This document shows positions 34,778-43,324 of a DNA stretch of 64,000 nt, in pieces. A program made the translations under genes and the position numbers. The stretch is from contig DASWIG010000100.1 in the NCBI GenBank assembly GCA_036397835.1, forward strand, positions 1-64,000. Reading direction: 5' to 3'. The first letter of the stretch is position 1. Each line of letters begins with the position of its first letter. The notes beneath the pieces were generated by a model. It was not told the DNA's origin. It made no database searches and was given only the letters and a program-made list of their open reading frames with translations. The DNA comes from DASWIG01 sp036397835 (lineage in GTDB: Bacteria > Acidobacteriota > Thermoanaerobaculia > Multivoradales > J023).

Positions 34778-36334
34778 TCATGGGGACGCGGCAGGTGTCG
34801 CCCCATGTGGCCCTCGCGCCCCCTGCCAGGCCTCGCGCACGGCCTCTGCCGGGAGCTCGCGGCCGCCGAGCAGGGCGACCAGCGCCGGGTAGAGCCAGCT
34901 CGGGTCGTGGGCCACCGCCTGCACCGCGGCCTCGACGGTAGGGTGGGCGCGCGGCAGCAGGAGCCGGCCATCGCCGGTGAGGTGGATGCGGCTGCCGCCG
35001 GCGCAGAAGTCCACCGCCCGCGGCCAGGGCGCGGCGCCGGCTTGGCGCACGGCGTCGAGGAAGGTCCGCTCGCCGGCCGCCAGCGCCGCCTCGCCGACCA
35101 CGCCCCGGCGCAGGCGCTGCCAAGCGTAGGCTAGCCGGCCGAGCACGGCGCCGGCCAGCCGGCGCAGGGAGCGGCGCGGCCGCGGACGGGCCGGCGGCGT
35201 CGTGAAGGCGACGCCGAGGATCTCGCCGAGGAGCGCGCGCTCGGCGTGGCCGAGGAGGAGCAGCGGACGCGGCCCGGTGACGTAGAGCCGCGGGTCCTGA
35301 TCGGCGGCGAGGGCGGCGAGCGGCCGGCCGTCGCCACGGCGGCCGCCGTCGCGGCTCAGCGCCTCGAGGTCGGCGATCGACGCCCAGCGGCGCTCGCCGC
35401 CGGTGAGCGTGGGAAAGACCGGGATGGCCGCGAGCAGGCGGCGGAAGCGGTCGCGGCGCGCCGCCTCGAGCAGCAGGCGGGCGGCGCGCTCACGGGCGTC
35501 GGGTCGCAGGAGCTCGGCGCGCCGCGCGAGCCCGGCGACGAGATCCACCGCCTCCGCGATCAGCGCCTCGAGAAAGGGCTGGATCGCCTCGCGCATCGCC
35601 GCCGGCGACGCTCCCGGCGGCGCCACGCCCGCCATCTCGACCGCCGCCTCGAAGGCGGGATAGCCCGGCACCGTGGCGCGGGTCGAGATGATGCCGTGCT
35701 CGAGCAGCCACAGCCGCGGCGTCTCGCCGTGGGCTGCGAGGGCCAGCACGGCCGGCAGCGGCTCGTGTACGCGGGTGCGGATCAGCGGCCGCCGGAAGCC
35801 GCGGGCGATGGGGCGGCCGGCGATCCGGATCGGCACCGGTGCGAAGCGGCCGTTGCGCTCGAGCCACCGCGTCGCCGCCGCCGCGTCGAGCCGCAGCCCG
35901 GTGAGCGAGACGGCGAGGCCGGGAGCGCCGCAGCCGTGGCGCAGGCGCGGGCGGCCGCCGGCCGCGGCGGCGAGCGTCCAGCCTTGCGGCCCGCCGCTCT
36001 CCAGCAGCAGGCGCCGCCACGGCAGCGTCGCCAGAGCGGCGAGCGCCAGCGCGCCGCGCTCGTCGAGGCTCATCAGGGCGCGATGGCGGCTGGCGGCCGG
36101 CGCCGCGGCGTCGAGCACGGTGCCGAGGTCGCGGACCACCACCAGGTCGAGACGCGCGCCGGCGGCGGCGAGCTCGAGGCAGGCCTTGCGGATCCCGAGG
36201 TCGACCTCGCTCGCCCCGGCGGCGATCGCCAGCCGCGCCAGCTCGGCCGGGAGCTGCCAGGTGCCCTGGAGCTGGGCCGGCGCCAGCTTGGCGAGGGCGG
36301 CGCCGAAGTCGATCGACAGCCGTACGTCTTTCAT
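34778..36334 (-). CDS. Unrecognised 518-residue partner of the GHKL-transglutaminase protein
   Basis: Soluble, rich in Ala, Arg and Leu, no signal peptide. The N-terminal region (AELARLAIAAGASEVDLGIR; RHRALMSLDERGALALAALA) vaguely recalls a GHKL ATPase lacking the N-box and DxGxG motif; a degenerate, non-catalytic paralogue of its neighbour is one reading. The middle has FRRPLIRTRVHEPLPAVLAL and the C-terminus is TVEAAVQAVAHDPSWLYPAL. The start at 36334 lies 13 bp after the upstream stop, inside a duplicated ~17-bp stretch (two copies of ATGAARGACGT). No known family can be named. Its 3' side faces the degenerate repeat array. Confidence 0.65.
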   Translation of the reverse strand: MKDVRLSIDFGAALAKLAPAQLQGTWQLPAELARLAIAAGASEVDLGIRKACLELAAAGARLDLVVVRDLGTVLDAAAPAASRHRALMSLDERGALALAALATLPWRRLLLESGGPQGWTLAAAAGGRPRLRHGCGAPGLAVSLTGLRLDAAAATRWLERNGRFAPVPIRIAGRPIARGFRRPLIRTRVHEPLPAVLALAAHGETPRLWLLEHGIISTRATVPGYPAFEAAVEMAGVAPPGASPAAMREAIQPFLEALIAEAVDLVAGLARRAELLRPDARERAARLLLEAARRDRFRRLLAAIPVFPTLTGGERRWASIADLEALSRDGGRRGDGRPLAALAADQDPRLYVTGPRPLLLLGHAERALLGEILGVAFTTPPARPRPRRSLRRLAGAVLGRLAYAWQRLRRGVVGEAALAAGERTFLDAVRQAGAAPWPRAVDFCAGGSRIHLTGDGRLLLPRAHPTVEAAVQAVAHDPSWLYPALVALLGGRELPAEAVREAWQGARGPHGATPAASP

Positions 36335-36347
36335 CGGCGCACGTCCT

Positions 36348-39224
36348 TCATCGGCCGAACCTCTCCAGCAGCGCCTGCCGCGCCGGCTCGGCGAGCACGC
36401 GGGCGCGGTCCGCGGCGGCGAGGCCGAGGTGCGCCGCGGCAGCGTCGAGGAGGCGGAAAACGTCCTCCGCGGAGGGCTGCTCGAGCGCCGCGCCGGCGAG
36501 GCCGGCGCGGCGCGGATCGAGCAGGACCTGGCGGTGGCCGAGCCCCAGGCGGGCGAGGTCGACCACCGCGGCCGGCGCGTCGAGCGGCGCCAGCGCCACG
36601 CGCCAGCTCTCTCCCGCGGCTTCCAGGCAGCGGTTGACCCGGCCGGCGAGGGGCGGCCGCGTGCTGCTCTCGAGCAATCTCTCCCAGGCGTCGAGGTCGG
36701 TGGCGGCGAGCCCCAGGCTCGTGACCCTCCCCTCGGGCGTGGAGGCGTCGATCACGCAGCGGCCGCGGGCCGCGGCCTCCCGCGCCACACGCCCGCCGCC
36801 GGCCGACGCGAAGAGCCGGCTCGCCGCCGCCCGCCGCTTCGCCTGGTGGAGCGAGACGGCGCCGCCGGGACGGACCAGGGGCACGAAGCGTCCATGGAGG
36901 AGCGCCGGCAAGCGTGCCAGGCCCGGATGGCGCAGTGCCCCGCCCAGCAGCGCGGCGAGGTCGGTCTCGGCGTGCGGAGGCGTTGCCGGGACGTTCCTCT
37001 TCCAGTCCAGCCAGCCGTCCCATGGCCTCGAGTGCCGCAGCCAGACGCCGAGCACCAGGACGGCAGTCGCCAGGGCGACGAGCGCCGCCGGCGCGCCCAA
37101 AGACGGCGGGGCCGGGACTTCCACGGGAACGAACAAGCCGATGCCGCCGACCGCGGGCGCCATCTCGCCGGCGGCCGGCGGTCCGGCGGCCACGGCCGGT
37201 GGTGGCATCGGGGCGGGCGGCGACCGGGTGCTGGCGTCGGCGATCCGCCACCTCCGGTCGTCGTCCAGGTACTCCACCCACGCGTGCAAGCCAGGGACGA
37301 CCGTGCCGTTGCGGCCCACGTAGCCGACCGCGAGGCGGGCTACGACGCCTGTTGTTCGAAGCAGGGCAACGACGAGGCCGTTCTGCACGTCGCAGTCCCC
37401 TTTCCCGATCTCGAGGGCGGCCACCAGGGGATCGAGGCCCCTGGCGCGCGCGGCCTCGTAGTCCGCCTGCGCGGCTTCGGTTCGCGAATAGCGCACCCTG
37501 TCGGCCACCGCGGCGACCGCCTCCTTCACTCGGGCGTCGAGCGGCAATTCCCGAAGACGGTCCGCGACCTCCTCCAACCCCAACGGAACGTCGCGTCGCA
37601 GGCCGCCTCCGTGTGTCGGGCTTGGCTCCGGAGCAGGACCCGTCTGGTACTCGACGGTATCCCCTTGGTGGGCGTCGAGCAGCAGCGGCTCGCCCTGGAG
37701 GGAGCGCACGACAGGATGGTGATTGCCGTTGAGCCGCAGCGATTCGGGATCGAGCCGATGGCCGGTGGGCACCGGCAACCGCAGCGGCCCCGACTCCGTC
37801 ATCAGGCGCACGGTGACGCATGCCTGCGGATCGCGGCATCGCGTGCCGGCGTAGTCTCCCCAAGGGGAGAGTTGGGGGGCGCTGCCTTCCGGCCAGTTCG
37901 CGGGATCGTCGATCGTCAAGGCCTTCAGGAAGAGAACCCGGTCCCTCGGTTCGTAGATCAGGGCCAGCCGCGGTGCCTGCCCCACCATCGAGTCGAGTCG
38001 CGGTCCCCGATAACGCGCGCCGAGGTCGGCGTAACGCTCGAGCGCCACCTCGCCCTGCACGGACGCTACGGGCGCCATCGCCCCGGATCCGCCGAGGGCG
38101 GCCCAGCCCACCACCGTGCCCGCCACCACTCCGCCCGCCAGCGCCGCGAGCAGGACCCGTGCCGGCAGCGCCGGCCGGAAAGCCGCGCGCCACCGCTGAG
38201 CCAGCTCGGCGAGTCGGGTGCGCACCGCCGCGAAGGCGGACGGCGGGCGCAGGGCGCGGAGCTGGCGCTCGATCAGCCGCGCCAGCTCGCGCTCGGCGGT
38301 CAGGACCAGGCGCCGCAGGTGGCGCGTCTGGCGCACGTCGCTACGCGCCAGCAGCACCTCGAGCTCGCGCGAGTCGAGTACGATCCGGGGCGCCACGCTG
38401 GCCGGCAGGTCGAGCCCCTCGTCGCCGTCGCCGGAGCCCTGCTCCCCGCGGAGGGGATCGGCGTCGACCAGCTCGTCGAGCGACGTGGCCCGGCGCACGA
38501 ACAGGCCGTTGGCGAAGAGCTCGACCTGCGGCTCGGTGCCGAGCCCCACCACGCCGCGCAGCCCCCGCCGCCGAAAGACCGACGCCGGCGCCGGCAACGT
38601 CATCTCGGTATGGACGGGACGGCCGTCGACGGTGATCGCCAGCGGCCGCTCCCGGCGGCGTTTCAGGGAGGGCCAGTCGGGCTTCTCGTAGCGGGTGGCG
38701 AAACGCCCGTAGCGGTAGACGGCCGCGTACACCTCGCGCGCCAGGTCTTCGCGGGAAGCCTCGCCGTCGGTCGAGAGACGCTCCAGCACGATCTCGGTAC
38801 CGGGCTCCATCGCGCAAGGCGCGAAGGCGGCGCTCTCGAGGCGCCGCTCGAGCTCCACCTGCCAGCCGCCCCCGTGCCGCGGGCGCGAGCGGATCACGAT
38901 GCGCCGCGGCCGGAAGCGCAGCACCGACCAGAAGCCGACGCCGAACTGGCCCACCTGGCGCTCGTCGTCCTCCTTGCTGGAGGCGTAGAGGGAGAAGAGG
39001 TAGCGCTCGGCGTGGCCCGCGCTCATCCCGCAGCCGTCGTCGCGGCAGGTGATCGACTCGCCGTCGGCGCCGGCGGCAACCGTGATCTCGACCCGGCCGG
39101 CGCCGGCGTCGCGGGCGTTCTGCAGCAGCTCGCGCAGGAAGACCCACGGATCCGAGCCGTAGCGCGTCGCCTCGGCCAGGGCGCAGTCGCGGAATGAGAG
39201 GTCGCTGGATCGGCGGTCGGTCAT
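36348..39224 (-). CDS. Membrane-spanning GHKL (HSP90-like) ATPase fused to an extracytoplasmic transglutaminase-like domain
   Basis: 958 residues from ATG 39224. Residues 1-250 are an HSP90-type ATPase: N-box FLRELLQNARDAG (29-41, with Glu32 and Asn36), RDDGCGM (61-67), and QVGQFGVGFWSV (90-101). TM helix 1 is at ~356-378. Residues ~380-705 face outwards and end in a transglutaminase-like core with Cys611 (GKGDCDVQNG), His647 (GLHAWVEYL) and Asp663 (RIADAST), a complete Cys-His-Asp triad. TM helix 2 is at ~711-729, then ~230 cytoplasmic residues. It forms a two-gene unit with the 518-aa gene. I know of no characterised protein with this order; function unknown. Confidence 0.8.
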   Translation of the reverse strand: MTDRRSSDLSFRDCALAEATRYGSDPWVFLRELLQNARDAGAGRVEITVAAGADGESITCRDDGCGMSAGHAERYLFSLYASSKEDDERQVGQFGVGFWSVLRFRPRRIVIRSRPRHGGGWQVELERRLESAAFAPCAMEPGTEIVLERLSTDGEASREDLAREVYAAVYRYGRFATRYEKPDWPSLKRRRERPLAITVDGRPVHTEMTLPAPASVFRRRGLRGVVGLGTEPQVELFANGLFVRRATSLDELVDADPLRGEQGSGDGDEGLDLPASVAPRIVLDSRELEVLLARSDVRQTRHLRRLVLTAERELARLIERQLRALRPPSAFAAVRTRLAELAQRWRAAFRPALPARVLLAALAGGVVAGTVVGWAALGGSGAMAPVASVQGEVALERYADLGARYRGPRLDSMVGQAPRLALIYEPRDRVLFLKALTIDDPANWPEGSAPQLSPWGDYAGTRCRDPQACVTVRLMTESGPLRLPVPTGHRLDPESLRLNGNHHPVVRSLQGEPLLLDAHQGDTVEYQTGPAPEPSPTHGGGLRRDVPLGLEEVADRLRELPLDARVKEAVAAVADRVRYSRTEAAQADYEAARARGLDPLVAALEIGKGDCDVQNGLVVALLRTTGVVARLAVGYVGRNGTVVPGLHAWVEYLDDDRRWRIADASTRSPPAPMPPPAVAAGPPAAGEMAPAVGGIGLFVPVEVPAPPSLGAPAALVALATAVLVLGVWLRHSRPWDGWLDWKRNVPATPPHAETDLAALLGGALRHPGLARLPALLHGRFVPLVRPGGAVSLHQAKRRAAASRLFASAGGGRVAREAAARGRCVIDASTPEGRVTSLGLAATDLDAWERLLESSTRPPLAGRVNRCLEAAGESWRVALAPLDAPAAVVDLARLGLGHRQVLLDPRRAGLAGAALEQPSAEDVFRLLDAAAAHLGLAAADRARVLAEPARQALLERFGR

Positions 39225-39727
39225 CACTCGCTCATCGGCGTCGCCGGCGCGGGCGGGGGTTTGAGCTCCACCGTAGATGTTGCCACGTTCACGCGCCCGT
39301 GCCAAGCTAGGCCAAGCCAGTAGCGTAAACCACGGGAAATTCCTCGGCCCTCACGACTCCAGGCAGCATCAGGGCTCCGGCGGCCGTGGGGCCGATGCCG
39401 CGGCGCGAGCTGCTCGAGCGCTCGTGCCGGTGGCTTTGGTTTCCGCTTGCTCCACGAGTTGCCGGATACCGACTGGCAACTCGCCAAGAGCTTCCGCGAC
39501 ACCGAGGCCTCCGGCGGCGATGGCGCGGCGGCGCTCTTCGGCCGCGAGACGCTCCAACTTACGAGGAAAACCAGGAACCTCTCGATCGGGCAGGGCGTGT
39601 ATCAGCCTCTTCCTTTCAGTGGTGCTACCATCCGGGCGGATAACCTACGACTTGAGGCGATTGCGGCTGCATGTGATCATCGAGCGACTTCCGCGAAGGA
39701 GCAGCTCGACACCCTCCACGAATTCTC
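39225..39727. other. 503 bp without a supportable gene
   Basis: A minus-strand frame from 39639 to 39369 gives a protein-like stretch (EVPGFPRKLERLAAEERRRA, then VAEALGELPVGIRQLVEQAE) but lacks an ATG or GTG start and an RBS. It may be a gene remnant. No promoter, hairpin or repeat stands out. Confidence 0.4.
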
Positions 39728-40036
39728 TCATGTGGTGATTAGGATCCGCAACAGGTGCCAGAGCACTAGACCGCAAATCGCCAGTGAACCAGCCCAAATC
39801 AGAGCGAGGAAGATCACTTTCACCCACCTGCGGCTACGAGAGGCCACGGCGATCCTCCTTCGCGCCTCAAGCATTCCTCCGCCACCGAGAACCACCATCA
39901 CTACTACCCAATAGCAGAGGAACAATCTCTCGCTGCGTATTGTGATCGAGCCGATCTCGATCTCCGAGGTAAAGAAACTTGGCAGCAGGGCCACCAACAT
40001 ACCCACAACGAGTATCAACGTGAGGCGCTTGCTCAT
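39728..40036 (-). CDS. Small three-helix membrane protein
   Basis: 102 residues with three hydrophobic segments (LTLILVVGMLVALLPSFF; LFLCYWVVVMVVLGGGGML; FLALIWAGSLAICGLVLWHL) separated by a short polar and a basic loop. GC content is clearly below the neighbours. It is four bases downstream of the 65-residue gene. In the setting of toxin/immunity debris, a membrane immunity protein is possible, but no family is recognised. Confidence 0.5.
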   Translation of the reverse strand: MSKRLTLILVVGMLVALLPSFFTSEIEIGSITIRSERLFLCYWVVVMVVLGGGGMLEARRRIAVASRSRRWVKVIFLALIWAGSLAICGLVLWHLLRILITT

Positions 40037-40039
40037 CGC

Positions 40040-40237
40040 TTAACCACAGCCATCGCAGATACGCGGGTAGCCCCGTGAAAGCGCCTCGAACCACTCCGGC
40101 GCCTGATTGATTATCTTGGTCATCTCGGGTCCGATGTATTGCAGGCTTCTGGCCACCTCTGCCAGCCCTTCGAACACTCCGCGCGCCACCCCGTCGAGCT
40201 CGTCGTACGGCACGAACTCGCCGGAGAAGGTCGCCAT
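40040..40237 (-). CDS. 65-residue protein of unknown function
   Basis: ATG 40237, no clear RBS. Helical and acidic at the front (YDELDGVARGVFEGLAEVAR), ending in Cys-Asp-Gly-Cys. Low GC and adjacent to the membrane protein gene on the same strand, so the two may be one transcript. Could be a broken C-terminal part of a polymorphic toxin core rather than a complete protein. Confidence 0.4.
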   Translation of the reverse strand: MATFSGEFVPYDELDGVARGVFEGLAEVARSLQYIGPEMTKIINQAPEWFEALSRGYPRICDGCG

Positions 40238-40370
40238 GGGTCAGCCCGACCCAGAGCTTGCTACAGCCTGAAGGACGCCGGGAGCGTCGTCTTCGCTCCA
40301 TTAAGCTAGCCTTACTGTTGCGATGTGGGCCCTGCAAGGTGTCCCTCCACTCTCCGAACAGCTTCCTCCT

Positions 40371-40719
40371 TCAGTACCTGAGCGTGTCGAATAAAGTTTG
40401 CCACCTCCAACCCCCCGCTCTCTTGCCGGCCTCCGCAAGATACCCGGCAATGTCACGCAAAATCTTGCTGCAGTCTGGATCCACATCCTCTCGCGCTCGA
40501 GCAATCTGTACTGCTTCCTCCCAAGTCTCGAGAGCCAGTTGTACCCCGTGTTTTAGGCGGAGTGTACTCTACCTGGAAAGGAAAGTAAAACTTCGCGCCA
40601 GGCGGAAAGGGCAGCTCATTGACGGACAATCCAGGATTGAATCGGAACTGACCGGGGTTCGTACCATTCATCGCACGGAAGAGCGTTACCTGCTCCCGAG
40701 GGGTACACGGGTCGAGCAA
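40371..40719 (-). pseudogene. Frameshifted small gene in toxin/immunity debris
   Basis: From TTG 40719 one frame reads LDPCTPREQVTLFRAMNGTN, PGQFRFNPGLSVNELPFPPG and FYFPFQVEYT; near 40563 the plausible coding frame shifts by one and continues as RLKHGVQLALETWEEAVQIA, DVDPDCSKILRDIAGYLAEA and a stop at 40371. Joined, they make ~115 residues. LFRAMNGTNP with a following SVNEL recalls the start of ADP-ribosyltransferase-like toxin tips, but this is only suggestive. The open frame also extends upstream, without a start, to the stop of the zinc-ribbon gene at 40807. Confidence 0.4.
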
Positions 40720-40806
40720 TACAGGGCTCGCCAGCGGTGAGGCAGCCGGGCACTCTTCCGGGGGCCACGGCGCAGTGGACCCTTTACACGGATGGACCTC
40801 GACATC

Positions 40807-41082
40807 TCAATGGCCTCCCTCAGCCGATTTAGTCTTTTCAGTGAGCCCTTCAACCCCACCTTCACGCTGTTGAGCTGGACTTCTTATCCGAATCGTGTTC
40901 ACGGCTCCACAACTCTGGCATTGGAGATAACGCTCTATATACGCTCCGCTCTCCCCTTCCCAGGGAACGTCCAAGACTTCTAAGAACTCGTTCTGGCAGT
41001 TGGGACAAGGGACTTCTCGGTCGGGATGCTCGGCTAGAATCCGTGCTGCCTCCACCCACCTCCTTGTTACGTCAGTCGACAT
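40807..41082 (-). CDS. Small zinc-ribbon protein, possible immunity protein
   Basis: 91 residues from ATG 41082. CPNCQNEFLEV and LQCQSCGAVNTI give two CxxC pairs 30 residues apart, a zinc ribbon. The start overlaps the end of the large secreted-protein gene by 11 bp, the tight spacing usual for a toxin followed by its immunity gene. Helical N-terminus VTRRWVEAARILAEHPDREV. Small single-zinc-ribbon proteins of this kind follow RHS-type toxins in related genomes as I recall; not verified here. Confidence 0.55.
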   Translation of the reverse strand: MSTDVTRRWVEAARILAEHPDREVPCPNCQNEFLEVLDVPWEGESGAYIERYLQCQSCGAVNTIRIRSPAQQREGGVEGLTEKTKSAEGGH

Positions 41083-42841
41083 TTTGGAGTACCTCCTTGA
41101 ATGCCCGCTCTGCGAACTCAAATGCCGCTTCGGTCTCAGCCGAAGCCGCCGCTTGCCCGACTGGAGCGCCGTGCTGCGTCGGATCAAACTGACCAAGCGT
41201 CGCGTTCGTAAACGTCCCGGTTCCGCTCGCCAGCTCGATTGCCGGTCCACCGTCCAGAGACCGATAGGCGAGCGTCCAGCTCTCGATCTCCTCACCTTCG
41301 AGCGTCGCCACGACGTCGACCGGCGCCGTGATCACGTCGAGGTCTTGTGGTGCGTGGAACACGATGTTCGCCTCGAGTCCCTGGACCAGCCGCTCGAAGG
41401 TCACGAAGTAGCCCCCCGCTCCGGTCGTCGGATCCTCCAGGCCATAGCCCGTCGTGTCCCAGGTGTCGAACGGGAGCTGGGTCTGCGAGAACCAGGCGAT
41501 CAGGCCCCGGCCGACGCCGGCGCGCACGCTCGCCTCGGCGTCCGAGCTCAGCTCGGCCGCCGCCAGCGCCGGCTCGACGTTGGTGGCGTCGATCCTGGTC
41601 AGCGTCTGCCCCTCGCGCGCCGCGCGGGTCAGGAAGCCCACCGCCGTCAGGTGCTCGCCGCCGAGGGCCTGCGCCAACGACTCGCCTTCGCGCGCCGAGC
41701 CCTGAGAGCCCAGCAGCTCGAGGGTCGACACCGAGGTCGACGCCGGCCCGGCGACGCCGTCTGCCGGGAACAGCCCCAGCACCATCGCTCCCAGGTCGAG
41801 GCTCGGCGGCGCCGCGCTGAAGGTCAGCGGCGTTCCGTCCGGCGAGCGGGACACAGCCCCCCGCTGCACCGCCAAAACGACGTTGCCGAGTTGCACGGCT
41901 CGCCGATACCGGAGGGCTGACAGGTGCTCGAGATCACGGCTCAGAGAGCGCAGGTAGACCGTGCCGGCGAGCGCGAGGCCCCACGCCTCCGCTTCGTCCG
42001 GCTCGGTGGCTGCGTCGCGCCCTGCGGTGTATCGGTCGATCGTCTCCTGCGGGATCTGTCCGAAGTCGGCAGTGAAGGCCGCGTGCTCGCCCGCGAACAT
42101 CTCGAAGCGCGCCACCGTGGGCGAGCCCTGCGGCGGCGTCAGCGTCGCCAGAAGCTCGATGTCCTCGGCGCTGCCGATCTCCTCGCCCGAGGCCACCTCC
42201 GCTCCGTCGACGCGGAGCACCGGCCGCAGGTCGACCTCGTAGGGGGGCGTCGCGAAGACGCCGCCATTGAGGTCCAGTGCCGCCTGGTCCGCCGAGGTCG
42301 CGCCCGGCCAGGCCAGCTCGACGCGCTTTCCGTAGACCGCCGGCCACGGCGTCGACCAGGTGAGCAGCACCGCTCCCCCAGTCTCGCGGACCTGGAGCTC
42401 GAGCTGCTGCTGGTACCCCGCGGGCACCTCCGTGGCCTCGCCAGAGACGGTCAGGATCTTGGCGCGCGTGCTCGCCGGCACAAACGGAAACGCCTCCTGG
42501 ATTAGGCTCTTGGCCGGTTTCACCTCTTCGCTGCCGGCGACGCCGAGGTTATGGGCGTCGGCGTAGGCGGCCAGCGCGTCCTCGTAGTAGGCTTGCGGCG
42601 AGAGCAGCGTGCCGCTTTGCAGGTACTCGCCCAGGTCGAAGGGCACCTCCTCGTCGAGGCGCACGCCCGCGCCGACGTCGAAGCGCTTGAGCGACGGGTC
42701 CATGCGGATCCAGTGGTCCCCCGGTCCCGGCGTCGCCTGCTGGCGGACCTCATAGGCATACACGTAGTTGTGGCCATCGATCATCGTGTACAGGTTGAGG
42801 GCCACCAGCGTCAGGACGAGGATCCGATGCTTGCGTAGCAC
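41072..42841 (-). CDS. Large secreted protein fragment: end of a transglutaminase-like domain plus beta-rich region
   Basis: 589 residues from GTG 42841. A hydrophobic stretch (RILVLTLVALNLYTMI) is followed at once by GHNYVYAYEV and WIRMDPSLKRFDVG, which read like the His and Asp parts of a bacterial transglutaminase core (usually HVWVE..W..LDPS.K). The Cys-containing half that should precede is absent. The rest alternates beta domains (EVDLRPVLRVDGAEVASGEE; EARFEMF-type region) and helices (LEHLSALRYRRAVQLGNVV). Full-length relatives lead into RHS/YD toxins. Likely a deletion product whose N-terminus was replaced; it may still be expressed and exported. Confidence 0.5.
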   Translation of the reverse strand: MLRKHRILVLTLVALNLYTMIDGHNYVYAYEVRQQATPGPGDHWIRMDPSLKRFDVGAGVRLDEEVPFDLGEYLQSGTLLSPQAYYEDALAAYADAHNLGVAGSEEVKPAKSLIQEAFPFVPASTRAKILTVSGEATEVPAGYQQQLELQVRETGGAVLLTWSTPWPAVYGKRVELAWPGATSADQAALDLNGGVFATPPYEVDLRPVLRVDGAEVASGEEIGSAEDIELLATLTPPQGSPTVARFEMFAGEHAAFTADFGQIPQETIDRYTAGRDAATEPDEAEAWGLALAGTVYLRSLSRDLEHLSALRYRRAVQLGNVVLAVQRGAVSRSPDGTPLTFSAAPPSLDLGAMVLGLFPADGVAGPASTSVSTLELLGSQGSAREGESLAQALGGEHLTAVGFLTRAAREGQTLTRIDATNVEPALAAAELSSDAEASVRAGVGRGLIAWFSQTQLPFDTWDTTGYGLEDPTTGAGGYFVTFERLVQGLEANIVFHAPQDLDVITAPVDVVATLEGEEIESWTLAYRSLDGGPAIELASGTGTFTNATLGQFDPTQHGAPVGQAAASAETEAAFEFAERAFKEVLQNVD

Positions 42842-43131
42842 GTGGCGAAGCCGATTCAGGGCGTTCTCTCCAGACGAGCCACCAGGAGCTTAGCACCAAG
42901 CGTCCGAGGGTCCGGCGCGCCGGCGCCGAGACGCCGTTCGTGCCGCTTTTTCCTAACGCCCGGTCGAATCCGCCCGCGCGGTGCTATCTTCCAAGCAGCT
43001 TGAACGGGAACGAAGAAGTCCCGGCTCCTGTGCTCTCGTCTCTTCCCATCCTTGGCGCAGTGCCCGGGTAGACCGGGCGAACGGACCTTGAGCCAGCGGC
43101 CTTCGCGTTCCATCCAGAGAAGGGGAATCTG
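42842..43131. other. 290-bp gap between divergent genes; possible structured leader
   Basis: No protein frame is convincing. The part 43055-43080 contains GCCCGGGTAGACCGGGC, a hairpin (GCCCGG / CCGGGC with a 5-nt loop TAGAC). It could belong to a small RNA or a 5' leader of the downstream small gene, but there is no covariance to judge. Confidence 0.3.
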
Positions 43132-43317
43132 GTGAGTGGTATTCCGAGCCTTCTGGGACACAGGAGATACCTGCGAGGGCTCTGGCTGCTGACGAAGGTG
43201 CTCCGCAACCGCAAGGGTCTGCGCGCCTGGCTCGGCGAACGGCTGCCGGAGCGGTTCGGCGCCGACCTCGACGCGCCGGGCTCCGGCAGCGGCGACGACG
43301 CCCCCGCCCAGGGCTAG
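43132..43317 (+). CDS. Small basic protein, 61 residues
   Basis: GTG 43132 preceded by GAAGGGGA 5 bp upstream. Basic and helical front (LGHRRYLRGLWLLTKVLRNR) and an acidic, Gly/Ala-rich tail. Codon choice with G or C in the third position matches core genes here. No family recognised. Convergent with the hybrid kinase gene, 7 bp apart. Confidence 0.45.
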   Translation: MSGIPSLLGHRRYLRGLWLLTKVLRNRKGLRAWLGERLPERFGADLDAPGSGSGDDAPAQG

Positions 43318-43324
43318 TGAGCCC

